Positions 17,087 through 24,940 of a DNA stretch of 35,833 nucleotides are shown in pieces. This DNA comes from Deltaproteobacteria bacterium (GTDB lineage Bacteria; Desulfobacterota; Deferrimicrobia; J040). The translations under genes and the position numbers were made by a program. Positions within the stretch are counted from its first letter, which is position 1; every line of letters begins with the position of its first letter. The notes beneath the pieces are model-generated. The model ran no database searches. It saw only the letters and a program-made list of their open reading frames with translations, and was not told the DNA's origin. The stretch spans positions 30,500 through 66,332 of the forward strand of contig WVXK01000007.1 of the NCBI GenBank assembly GCA_011773515.1, read 5' to 3'.

Positions 17087-18376
17087 ATGGAAGTGAGGAG
17101 TCATGATTTTCAGGTTTCGGCGCTTGGCGCGTGCACCTTTCCGAACCCCATGCAGGGTGTTACCTTCGTCGCTGACGGGAGCCAGGTGCTTTACCACGGA
17201 AAGATCGATGAGGTGCGAAAATTCTTCGACAGGGGGGAATCCCCACCCGCCTTCGAGGTGGCAGGCCCCAGGGAGAAGATCTTTTTCGACCCGTCGAAGC
17301 TCTCCTGCGGGGTCGTGACCTGCGGTGGGCTCTGCCCGGGGCTGAACGACGTGATCCGGTCCATCGTGCTGAACCTCTATCATCACTACGGCGTGAAAAG
17401 GGTGCTGGGGTTTCCTTTCGGGTTCGAGGGGCTCACCGACAAATACGGCCATGTTCCCATGGAACTTACTCCCGGGGTGGTCAACATCATACACGAGCAG
17501 GGGGGGACGATCCTCGGTTCCTCCCGGGGAGCCCAGGCTGTGGGGGAGATGGTCGATACACTGGAGCGGTTCAATATCGGCATCCTCTTCACTATCGGGG
17601 GGGACGGTACCCTCCGGGGGGCTCAGGCCATATCGGACGAGATCGCGCGCCGGGGCCTTTCCATTTCTGCCATAGGGATCCCGAAGACCATCGACAACGA
17701 CATCTCATTCATCCACTGGTCCTTCGGGTTCGAGACGGCCGTATCAGAGGCCAGGAGGGTGATCTACGGGGCCCACACGGAGGCCACGGGGGCGAGAAAC
17801 GGCGTCGGCCTCGTGAAGCTCATGGGCCGCGAATCGGGATTCATAGCGGCCTATTCAGCCCTTGCGAACAACGACGTGAACTTCTGCCTGATCCCGGAAG
17901 TTCCCTTCACCCTGGAGGGATTTCTCGCAGCACTGGAAAAGAGGATCGAGCAGAGAGGCCATGCCGTGATCGTCGTTGCGGAAGGTGCGGGGCAGGATTT
18001 GATGGCGGAGACGGGGGAGCGGGATGCCTCGGGAAACATCCGCTTCGGGGATATCGGGCTCTTCTTGAGAGACGCGATCAGGGCCCATTTCGCGAGCCTG
18101 GGCACGGAGCTGAATCTCAAATACATCGATCCGAGCTACACGATCCGGAGCATTCCCGCCAACGCCCGGGACTCTGCCTTTTGCCTCCTCCTCGGGCAGC
18201 TTGCGGTACATGCGGGAATGGCGGGACGCACGGGTATGGTGGTTGGAAACTGGAGGCAGGAGTTTACTCACGTACCGATTCCACTCACCGTTTCCGCGCG
18301 CAAGAAGGTGGATCCCGGCGACAGGCTCTGGAGCAGCGTCCTTGCCGCTACGGGACAGCCAAAGGACATGCGGTAG
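17087..18376 (+). CDS. pfk: 6-phosphofructokinase, ATP-type by motif
   Basis: A 429-residue phosphofructokinase of the long bacterial/plant-like group. After an N-terminal extension of about 70 residues come CGGLCPGLNDVIR (79-91), TIGGDGTLRGA (169-179), GIPKTIDNDI (197-206, catalytic Asp203), MGRESGFIA (246-254) and the sugar-phosphate region SYTIRS near the end. Gly in GGDGT, where pyrophosphate-dependent enzymes have Asp, points to ATP as donor. The Lys in PKTIDND is shared with pyrophosphate enzymes, so donor specificity is likely but not certain. It produces the substrate of the aldolase encoded just upstream. Confidence 0.9.
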   Translation: MEVRSHDFQVSALGACTFPNPMQGVTFVADGSQVLYHGKIDEVRKFFDRGESPPAFEVAGPREKIFFDPSKLSCGVVTCGGLCPGLNDVIRSIVLNLYHHYGVKRVLGFPFGFEGLTDKYGHVPMELTPGVVNIIHEQGGTILGSSRGAQAVGEMVDTLERFNIGILFTIGGDGTLRGAQAISDEIARRGLSISAIGIPKTIDNDISFIHWSFGFETAVSEARRVIYGAHTEATGARNGVGLVKLMGRESGFIAAYSALANNDVNFCLIPEVPFTLEGFLAALEKRIEQRGHAVIVVAEGAGQDLMAETGERDASGNIRFGDIGLFLRDAIRAHFASLGTELNLKYIDPSYTIRSIPANARDSAFCLLLGQLAVHAGMAGRTGMVVGNWRQEFTHVPIPLTVSARKKVDPGDRLWSSVLAATGQPKDMR

Positions 18377-18529
18377 AGCGGGGTCAGGCCCTTCCCTCTG
18401 ACCCGGCTGCGAACAATGGTCCCACAACTTAGCCCCATGGTATTTCGGCCCGACCTTCAGAAGCTTTGCAGAGAATTATGAACCTGCTCGTTGATAGTGC
18501 GGCATTTGGAAGGCAGGATTTAAAACCAG

Positions 18530-18607
18530 ATGAGCCGAGAAGTTAAGAAGCATGCAGGAATTGATGTCCCGATGCCCGGTCAAATAATGGAAACCATTGT
18601 TCAATGA
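18530..18607 (+). CDS. Possible 25-residue peptide overlapping the exporter start
   Basis: An ATG at 18530 opens a 25-codon frame (MSREVKKHAGIDVPMPGQIM and onward) whose TGA overlaps the ATG at 18604 as ATGA. This is the arrangement of translationally coupled genes. No strong ribosome site precedes it, and it may be the end of a lost gene or a leader peptide. The rest of 18377-18529 shows nothing I can identify. Confidence 0.25.
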   Translation: MSREVKKHAGIDVPMPGQIMETIVQ

Positions 18608-19233
18608 TGGAGGCGATGGGCTATCTGATTTCAGGAGTAGTTTTTGGGACCGCTGCGGGAATATCTCCCGGACCGCTGTTGACGCTCGTAATCGCCGAAA
18701 CCATAAAGCATAGCAAGAGGGAAGGCATCAAGGTCGCCAGCGCTCCTATCATTACGGATCTGCCCATAGTAATGGCGTCGATCTATGTTATCGCGAAACT
18801 GTCCCACTCCGATCTTTTGCTGGGGATCATTTCTATTTTCGGTGCAGCCTTTATCGGGTATCTGGCCTGCGAGAGCATTACCGTTAAAGGGGTTGAGCTG
18901 GACCTTGGGAAAGTCAAACCCAGGTCTCTGAGAAAAGGGGTGATTACCAACTTTCTCAATCCCCATCCGTATCTTTTCTGGATTGCAGTGGGTGCCCCTG
19001 TTACGTTAAAAGCGTTTGAAGACAGTTTCCTGTCGGCATTTTCTTTCATACTGGGATTCTACCTCTGTTTGATAGGATCGAAAGTGCTGATAGCACTGGT
19101 GGTTGACAGGTCCAAGGATTTTCTCAAGAGCAGCGCATACGTGTATATCCTTCGCGTGCTCGGCGTTATCTTGTTGATATTTTCAGGGCTCTTTATCAGG
19201 GATGGCCTGAAATTTTTCGGTCTTATCCGTTAG
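18604..19233 (+). CDS. LysE-family exporter
   Basis: A 209-residue inner-membrane protein with about six hydrophobic helices. It carries the LysE/RhtB signature near the first helix: GISPGPLLTLVIAETIKHSKREG (about 19-41, quoted in part: GISPGP and the basic KHSKREG loop). A TNFLNPHPYLFW stretch is in the middle. The family exports amino acids or similar small molecules; the substrate is unknown here. Start codon choice is uncertain: ATG at 18604, 18607 or 18616 are all in frame, and the GGAGG at 18609 is too close to the last. The nearest upstream frame ends at 18607 with an ATGA overlap. Confidence 0.8.
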   Translation: MMEAMGYLISGVVFGTAAGISPGPLLTLVIAETIKHSKREGIKVASAPIITDLPIVMASIYVIAKLSHSDLLLGIISIFGAAFIGYLACESITVKGVELDLGKVKPRSLRKGVITNFLNPHPYLFWIAVGAPVTLKAFEDSFLSAFSFILGFYLCLIGSKVLIALVVDRSKDFLKSSAYVYILRVLGVILLIFSGLFIRDGLKFFGLIR

Positions 19234-19257
19234 TAAGGATACCCCGGAGAGAACAGG

Positions 19258-20064
19258 GAAAGGATCATCCAGATCAGTACTCTCAACTTTCGCTACCCTA
19301 TCGGGGAGTTCCGGCTGAATGTCCCGGAGTTTTCCGTATCACCGCCCCCCTGCATCTCGACGGAGAGGTCCGGGAGCGGGCAGGGCAGCTCGCTGGACCT
19401 GCTCATGAACACGCTCTATTTCGGGGAGGAGGTCCCACACCTCCGACGACCTTGCCGTTTTCGTGGACATAAAAACCGCCTGGATCATCCAGGGTCTGGG
19501 CCACGGCCACGAGGATGTGACGAAGATAAAAGACGATACCGAGGTCCTTTCGCGAAGCGATACGAGCGTGACGGCGGGGGCAAAGCCCTACCACTTCACG
19601 GAGATCACCGGGGAGAACGTGGGCTCCTTTCACTTTCACGGGGACTCGTCGATCTATCCGATCACGGCCGTCGCTGCCGTTCCGAAGGATGCCAAATCGG
19701 GTACGATTTTGCGCGGCCGCTACCTCTCCGGCGAGGAGGGCCATCAGATCGTGAGGCCCGTAGAGGTCATCGACGGGCTCCTCCAGAGCATCTTTCGCAT
19801 AAAGAACGTTCTCGACGCGGTCATATCCGTGGTGGGCTGGCGACGGTCATGGCCATCATCCTGGTATTCGCGTTATCGCTCCGTCTCAGGCCGCGGGAGA
19901 TGGAGACGATCTTCGAGCTCGGCTGCCGTCGCGCCACCACCGCCCGGCTTATCGGCGCAAAGATCTTGATCATAGTGGCCGCCAGCGGACTTCTGTGCGG
20001 TGTCATGATGGTGACGGTGAACCAGTTTGCCCACAGTCTTGTCCGTGCGCTGTTTATCCGATGA
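19258..20064 (+). pseudogene. ABC transporter remnant: ATPase start joined to a MacB/FtsX-like permease
   Basis: Three pieces in two frames. First, frame 1 from about 19261 reads IIQISTLNFRYPIGEFRLNV, like the start of an ABC ATPase, with a damaged Walker A (GSGQGSSLDLL at about 19366-19398). Second, a different frame from about 19445 reads DDLAVFVDIKTAWIIQGLG and continues through a periplasmic domain with VPKDAKSG-ILRGRYL, typical of MacB/FtsX-like permeases. Third, frame 1 again from about 19842 reads LATVMAIILVFALSLRLRPRE followed by FELGC and a last membrane helix up to the stop at 20064. Most of the ATPase is missing, so a deletion fused the two genes, and a further frameshift split the permease. 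It is not functional as read. Confidence 0.72.
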
Positions 20065-20251
20065 GGGCTGAGTCGTCAAGCTCAACAGGATGAAAATACT
20101 TTGCTATAGCATAAAAGGTTATCGCGAGCAGCGAGCTTTATACGTTGCAATGGGTTTTTTTTTCACCTTTAATGGAAAAGGCCAGTATTGAACGATCTTG
20201 GCCCAATTGAGGCGAGGTGCCAATTAAATACCGGTGTAAAGGGAGGGGGAC

Positions 20252-21532
20252 ATGCCTGGAAAGAGTATTACGTGGGCGCTTTATTCATTTTTTCTCGTCA
20301 TTTCGATGTGTATCTGTCATCAAGCCTTTGCGGGCGGGGCCTATCTCTCCGAGCTTGCCTCACCGGGCAGCGTTGGGACGGCCGGTGTTTTTAACGTGGT
20401 GAACAACAAAACACCCGACGCCGTTTTTACGAATCCGGCGGGCATGACCGGCATCAAAAATGATGCTTTCATGGGGGGAGTCCAGCTCCTGCTTCCCGAA
20501 GTCCGCTTCGACGCGTCGATTGCCGATGGGGGAGGGACCGACGGGGACAACGCCGGGGTGGCCACGGCGATCCCCGGCATATACGGGGTAAAGGTATTAT
20601 CGGACCAGTGGCGTCTGGGCATGGGCATTTCCGCCCCCCTCGGGGGGGGCGCAAACTACGGCAGGGATTTCGTGGGGCGCTACACGGCGACGAAAGTGAC
20701 CCTTGCCGGTTTGAGCCTCAATCCCGCTGTTGGGTACAGGATAAGCGACAGGGTATCCGCCGGGATCGGCGTTTCTCTTCTCTACACCACGATGGATTAC
20801 CAGGTTGCATTGAACCAGTCGGCGCTGGCGCCGGGAACCCCCGATGGGGAAGTTGACTTTGATGGCCTCGATGATTGGGGTTTTCAGGGATATCTGGGCC
20901 TGACCTGGCAGATATCGGACAGGGCCATGCTCGGGTGCGTCTACCGAACCGAGGTAGAGAGCGATTTGGAGGGGCCGATCGAGTTCAACAACGTTCAGAT
21001 CCCGATACTCAACCAGATCACATCCCAGCTGGACAGGGCGAAAATAAGCTGGGATTTCCCGCAGCTTTTCCAGGTCGGCCTGAAACTAAATGTTTCGGAC
21101 AAGCTCACGCTGCTCTTCGACGCCGATTGGGAGGACTGGTCGGCCTTCAGCGCAAATCGCTTTCAGATAACGGGAGGCCCGACAGCGGTTATCCAGACGA
21201 TTGACCGTGAGTTTGATGACACCTGGCATGTGGGTGCCGGGCTGATCTATAAGCTCGATAAAAATTTGTTCTCCATGGGCGTGGGATATGACACTTCGCC
21301 CGTGGACGATGACAAGCGCACGGTCGACCTGCCGCTGGACGAGCAGATAAGATTCGGGATGTCCTACGGCGGTGGTGGTGAAGGAACCCCATTTTATGCC
21401 GTTGGGTTCAGCTTTATCTGGCTGGGAAAGGGAGAGACCGATCAGACCGCGCAGGGAGTAAGATTTAAAGGGGATTTCGACTCGAACTACATCCTGTTCT
21501 TCAACGGTGCGTTGGGCTTCGATTTGGGTTAA
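20252..21532 (+). CDS. OmpP1/FadL/TodX-family outer-membrane transporter
   Basis: A 426-residue outer-membrane beta-barrel. The signal peptide ends at AFA-27. The mature start GGAYLSELASPGSVGTAG and the FTNPAGMTGI motif (59-68) are typical of the FadL family, in which the N-terminal segment plugs the barrel and hydrophobic compounds pass. Alternating barrel strands run through the rest, and the protein ends in an aromatic/leucine strand (NYILFFNGALGFDLG). AAAGGGAGGGGGAC precedes the ATG. It lies between a broken ABC permease and a broken metal-binding protein 12 bases downstream, and it is the only intact gene of that group. Substrate unknown. Confidence 0.88.
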   Translation: MPGKSITWALYSFFLVISMCICHQAFAGGAYLSELASPGSVGTAGVFNVVNNKTPDAVFTNPAGMTGIKNDAFMGGVQLLLPEVRFDASIADGGGTDGDNAGVATAIPGIYGVKVLSDQWRLGMGISAPLGGGANYGRDFVGRYTATKVTLAGLSLNPAVGYRISDRVSAGIGVSLLYTTMDYQVALNQSALAPGTPDGEVDFDGLDDWGFQGYLGLTWQISDRAMLGCVYRTEVESDLEGPIEFNNVQIPILNQITSQLDRAKISWDFPQLFQVGLKLNVSDKLTLLFDADWEDWSAFSANRFQITGGPTAVIQTIDREFDDTWHVGAGLIYKLDKNLFSMGVGYDTSPVDDDKRTVDLPLDEQIRFGMSYGGGGEGTPFYAVGFSFIWLGKGETDQTAQGVRFKGDFDSNYILFFNGALGFDLG

Positions 21533-21543
21533 AGCCGGGTCCG

Positions 21544-22422
21544 GTGAGCAGGTTCAGCGGGATTCGTTTGATCACCATATTCATCGTTTTCGGATTGATG
21601 ATTATTCTTGTCTGTCCCCTTTCCCTCACGAGGGTTTTTGCTGAGACGTCATACAAATTAACGGTTTATGTCGTAAACTATCCCCTTATGTGCTTCACCG
21701 GGCGCATTGCAGGAAAGCACGTGAAAGTCGTCTTTCCCGCCCCGCCGGATGCGGACCCCGCCGGCTGGTCTCCCGATATCCCGACCATCGTTGCCTACCA
21801 GAAGGCCGATCTCATCCTCTTGAACGGGGCGGGCTACGCGAAGTGGATTGATAAGGTGTCGCTCCCCCGGGCAAATTTGGTGGACACCTCGGCAAAGTTC
21901 AAGGACAGCTACATCGCCTCCACCACCTGGCTGGACTTCGACCTGGCTGCAAAACAGGCGAAGGAGGTTGCCGATGCGCTGAGCCGGAGAGAGCCCGGCT
22001 TCAAAGAGGTTATTCAGCGGAACTATGAGTCCCTGGAAAAAGACCTTGTGGCCCTTGACGGGAAAGGTAAGGAAATCGTCGCGATAAACCGCAAGCTGCC
22101 CATCATCTCATCCCACCCCGTATACCAGTACCCTGCCAGGCGGTACAATCTCAATGTAAAAAAAGCGTGCACTGGGAACCCGACCGGATCCCGACGGGGG
22201 AGCAGTTGCTCGAACTCAACAATATCCTGAAAGTTCATCCGGCGAAGCGGATGAACTGGGAGAGGAAGCCGAAGGAGTAGATCGCGGAAAAGCTGAAGAG
22301 GATGTGGATCGATAGCGTCGCCTTCGATCCCTGTGCAAGCGTTCCGGCATAAAGGAGACTTCCTAAGCGCCGTGCGCCGAAATATCGAAAACCTGATGAC
22401 GGTTTTTCAGGAGCAAAGATAG
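21544..22422 (+). pseudogene. ZnuA-like metal-binding protein, broken by frameshifts and a stop
   Basis: The intact first part (GTG at 21544, signal peptide, then KLTVYVVNYPLMCFTGRIAG and ADLILLNGAGYAKWIDK, down to ISSHPVYQYPARRYNLN) is a ZnuA/TroA-type substrate-binding protein. At the A7 run 22158-22164 the frame slips. The correct continuation, KSVHWEP-R-PTGEQLLELNN, is in the next frame, and in that frame an in-frame TAG interrupts it at 22278. After FDPCASVP near 22341 a second slip returns to the first frame for KGDFLSAVRRNIENLM, ending at TAG 22420-22422. The usual His-rich loop is absent, and the first metal ligand position (PPDADPAGWSP) lacks the His common in zinc binders. The lesions make it a pseudogene. 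Confidence 0.8.
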
Positions 22423-22502
22423 GCGATCAAGAAGGTCAAAACTTTTAACACGGACACACTTCTCGAACGCCGTTGCAAATCATCCCGTCCGCGAGACTTT
22501 TC

Positions 22503-22940
22503 TTATCCCTCTTCGGGCGCTTTGCACTGCTCGCCGACTAAATCACACACCGCTTTTACGATGCGAAGGGCCAGGTCTTTGTCCTCATCCTTGCCGCCGG
22601 CATCGGCAGTCACGATCAGCTGGGTTCCCCGCTTCAGGGGTTCGGCATGGATGCTCGCGAAGATCTCCCCTTTTGTAGCTTCGACGAGAAATTTCTCGTC
22701 ATCCCGTGTTTCGATTTTCACATCGGGTTTCTTTTCGAGTTCAGCAATAACCGCTCGATAGACGTCCTCTGGCCCTGTCTTCATCTGTACCGTGGCTGTG
22801 TAGTGTTTGGAGCTGGCCATCTTAATTATGACGGGCACAGCGGCTACACACCCGAGCATGGAGACCGATATCAGCACCAGCAGGAGTTTTCCCAGCAACT
22901 GGGGAGAATAACTCCACTTTCCTCTTCCACCCGTAACCAT
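22503..22940 (-). CDS. Small lipoprotein of unknown function (DUF3568-like)
   Basis: A 145-residue protein whose signal peptide ends in SMLGC (Cys31), so it should be a lipoprotein. The mature part reads VPVIIKMASSKHYTATVQMKT, then an alpha/beta segment PEDVYRAVIAELEK with charged strands, and a C-terminal helix with two Cys (KAVCDLVGEQC). The 'YTA-V, VY-A-i-ele' pattern resembles small periplasmic DUF3568-like proteins; this is a weak match by eye. AAAGGAGG is six to seven bases before the ATG at 22940. It faces the ZnuA-like pseudogene tail to tail across 80 bases. Confidence 0.7.
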   Translation of the reverse strand: MVTGGRGKWSYSPQLLGKLLLVLISVSMLGCVAAVPVIIKMASSKHYTATVQMKTGPEDVYRAVIAELEKKPDVKIETRDDEKFLVEATKGEIFASIHAEPLKRGTQLIVTADAGGKDEDKDLALRIVKAVCDLVGEQCKAPEEG

Positions 22941-23592
22941 CCTGGACCTCCTTTTCGTCGTGATTGAGATATGACACCACTGTCTATCATGGTGTTTCTA
23001 AATAGCGGTGTTTCTTTTAGATAGTGCCTGTGGTAAAAAGTTTCTTCACTTTGCTCAAAATTGCAGCTTTGAGCAAATCTTTGAGTCTTCCCGTGTTTCT
23101 TTGCCCATCCCGGGCGGCATTATTGCCGGGAACATTCGCTCCTGAAAGACTACAAGAGCGCCGCAGGGCTCCCCTCTGTTCTCGCGGCGGATCCGTCACC
23201 AAGGAGGTAACTTTTCTCATCTCCTTCCTCCCCTTTCACCGTGAGCTCTGCGTCTGCCCGTAACGTAACTCGAGGAGAGCCGGAGCCGCCACACCCTGAA
23301 GAAACGCTGGTCTTCACCGCCAAGGATGCCCTTTTTCGATGCCCCTTCACCCCCTCCGGCAGAGCGGATACGCTGCGACACGCTCCTCGTGACTGGATCC
23401 ACGTGACCGGGCATCTGCCCGGCAAGAGAATTGATACAGGGCCAGAGAGCAAAAAAGAAACTTTTCGATGGAGTCAGAGCGTGGGAGATTGATGAGAATC
23501 GCGTTGAGGCCGTCGTGAATCTTATGACAATGAATTCATACTCGTCATACTTGCACAAAATCCTTTTTTCAAGAAAGAACGGAGGTCTGACA
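22941..23592. other. 650-base region without a recognisable gene
   Basis: Short frames on both strands here have no signal peptide, ribosome site or family pattern. The stretch is GC-rich and contains a hairpin at 23050-23077 and several imperfect palindromes such as CGGCATTATTGCCG near 23112. The composition and lack of coding signal would fit a non-coding repeat element or leftover DNA. No clear promoter is seen before the 23593 gene, but the AT-rich 23520-23580 stretch is where one would be expected. Confidence 0.45.
23050..23077. repeat. Perfect 10-base inverted repeat (hairpin)
   Basis: TTTGCTCAAA (23050-23059) and TTTGAGCAAA (23068-23077) are exact reverse complements around an 8-base centre. 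It could be a bidirectional transcription stop or a protein-binding site in the gene-free stretch downstream of 22940's promoter side. Confidence 0.5.
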
Positions 23593-24123
23593 ATGAGGAG
23601 GAAACAGAGTAACGAAAGGCTTATTTTTGCAGTTGTCACGGGAGTATTTCTCCTCTTTTTCCTCGGGATCGCCGGGCAGGCTGCGGACCTTGCGCATGCC
23701 CAGGAACTGGTCGTCTATCCAGCCCAGGGGCAGAGCAAGGAGCAGCAGGAGAAAGACGAGTTCGAATGCTACCGGTGGGCCAGGGACCAGTCGGGTTTCG
23801 ACCCCATGCAGCGTCCCACGGCAACCGAACCGGCCCCCAGGAAAGAAGCAAAAGAGGGTGGTGTGGCCCGCGGAGCAGCCCGTGGTGCCGTTGCGGGGCT
23901 GGCAGTCGGGGCGATAGCCGGTGACGCGGGCAAGGGGGCGGCAATCGGCGCTGCAGGAGGCGGTCTGGTCGGCGGCATGAGGAGGCGCGACCAGAGAGCC
24001 CGGGAAGAGCAGAAGAAAGAGCAGTGGGCCAATGAGCAGGTGGCAAATTACGAGCGGAATCGCGCGAGTTACAATCGGGCCTATTCCGCCTGCCTGGAAG
24101 GCCGGGGATATTCGGTGAAGTGA
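23593..24123 (+). CDS. Secreted glycine-zipper protein
   Basis: A 176-residue protein with a signal peptide (about 1-36, ending LAHAQ). The conserved head QSKEQQEKDEFECYRWARDQSGFDP is at 47-71 (Cys59), a Gly/Ala-rich zipper helix pair runs about 88-128 (GAARGAVAGLAVGAIAGDAG and onward, typical of membrane-inserting glycine zippers), and a charged coiled segment ends in YSACLEGRGYSV (Cys167). This is the common 'YMGG/YmgG-like' envelope protein family of unknown role. The ATG at 23593 follows GGAGGT by six bases; the longer frame from 23431 has no signal peptide. Confidence 0.8.
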   Translation: MRRKQSNERLIFAVVTGVFLLFFLGIAGQAADLAHAQELVVYPAQGQSKEQQEKDEFECYRWARDQSGFDPMQRPTATEPAPRKEAKEGGVARGAARGAVAGLAVGAIAGDAGKGAAIGAAGGGLVGGMRRRDQRAREEQKKEQWANEQVANYERNRASYNRAYSACLEGRGYSVK

Positions 24124-24237
24124 CCTCCCGATCCCTTGCGCAGAGCCGGCACTGCAAAGAAGACACGGGGTAATGTTCGCCGGAAATCGCAGTCCACGGC
24201 TGTAATCAACGAAAATCGAACCGAAAGGAGAGCCATT

Positions 24238-24648
24238 ATGAGAAAAGCAGCCCCTATCTTATTCGCCTTGCTCATGGTCGCTGTGCTCGTTTCGCCCGCA
24301 TCTGCGGCTTTTGACGGATCGTCGAACCTGCTCTGCGCGGTGGTCGACGTTTTCGAGTGCGGACCGGAGAACGGTTGCATGGAGAGCACGGCGGAGGGCA
24401 TAAACATCCCGCAGTTCATCAGGATAGATTTCGCGGGAAAAACGGCAATGGGAACCCTTCCAAGTAAAGAGACGCGGGAGGTTGGAATCGAGCGTATGGA
24501 GCAGGAGGGAGGGGCGCTCGTCATCCAGGGGGGACAGCAGGGACGAGGATGGAGCGTGACAATCGGGGAGGAAACGGGTAAGATGACCATGACCGCATCG
24601 GGCGACCGGTTCGGGTTCGTCGTGTTCGGCGCGTGCACGGTCCCCTGA
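24238..24648 (+). CDS. Small secreted cysteine-containing protein, unknown
   Basis: A 136-residue protein with a signal peptide ending at ASA-23. The mature part has four cysteines (33, 41, 47, 133), enough for two disulfides: LLCAVVDVFECGPENGC at the start and FGACTVP at the very end. Between them are short beta strands (FIRIDFAGKTAMGTLP and FGFVVFGAC). No known catalytic motif is seen and I do not recognise a characterised family. AAAGGAGA precedes the ATG at 24238. It lies 114 bases after the glycine-zipper gene. Confidence 0.7.
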   Translation: MRKAAPILFALLMVAVLVSPASAAFDGSSNLLCAVVDVFECGPENGCMESTAEGINIPQFIRIDFAGKTAMGTLPSKETREVGIERMEQEGGALVIQGGQQGRGWSVTIGEETGKMTMTASGDRFGFVVFGACTVP

Positions 24649-24718
24649 GAGCAGTGCCGGAAACCAGGCCCACTCGGGGGAGGATCAATATTTTCGCATT
24701 CCTGAGTGACAATTAAAT

Positions 24719-24917
24719 TACGGGAACGAGACCATCGGTTTCGGCGGCGCCGTGGCGCTTATCGAGGGGGGCCATATCCAACCTCAGAATTCCATTGTTT
24801 TTACGGCTCTCGGCAGCGTCGAAAGTTCCCCTTGGCGAGGACCTGTTGAGAACGTCGGGGATCGAGTTTCAGCTGTTCTACAACAATACCGACTTATACA
24901 CCAATCCTTACATATGA
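24719..24917 (+). pseudogene. C-terminal remnant of an unidentified exported protein
   Basis: The DNA reads YGNETIGFGGAVALIEGG and FTALGSVES in one frame. It then switches near 24822 to another frame reading VPLGEDLLRTSGIEFQLFYN up to a TGA at 24915. The two join without a break in sense, and no start exists. The FQLFYNNTDLY ending resembles the last strand of a secreted or outer-membrane protein, but I cannot name the family. The parent gene is lost. Confidence 0.5.
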
Positions 24918-24940
24918 AGTGGCCTGTTTAAAACTTCCCC

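Noticed and set aside
16142-17494. A 450-codon minus-strand frame across the aldolase and phosphofructokinase genes
   Set aside because: It spans two confirmed genes and the gap between them and matches no protein pattern.
20150-20166. T-rich run (nine T) before the FadL gene as a terminator of the ABC remnant
   Set aside because: I could not find a stable GC-rich stem directly upstream of the T-run.
23241-23492. Short + strand frame (83 codons) in the gene-free region
   Set aside because: No ribosome site or recognisable domain, and the composition is Pro/Arg-rich as in non-coding GC-rich DNA.
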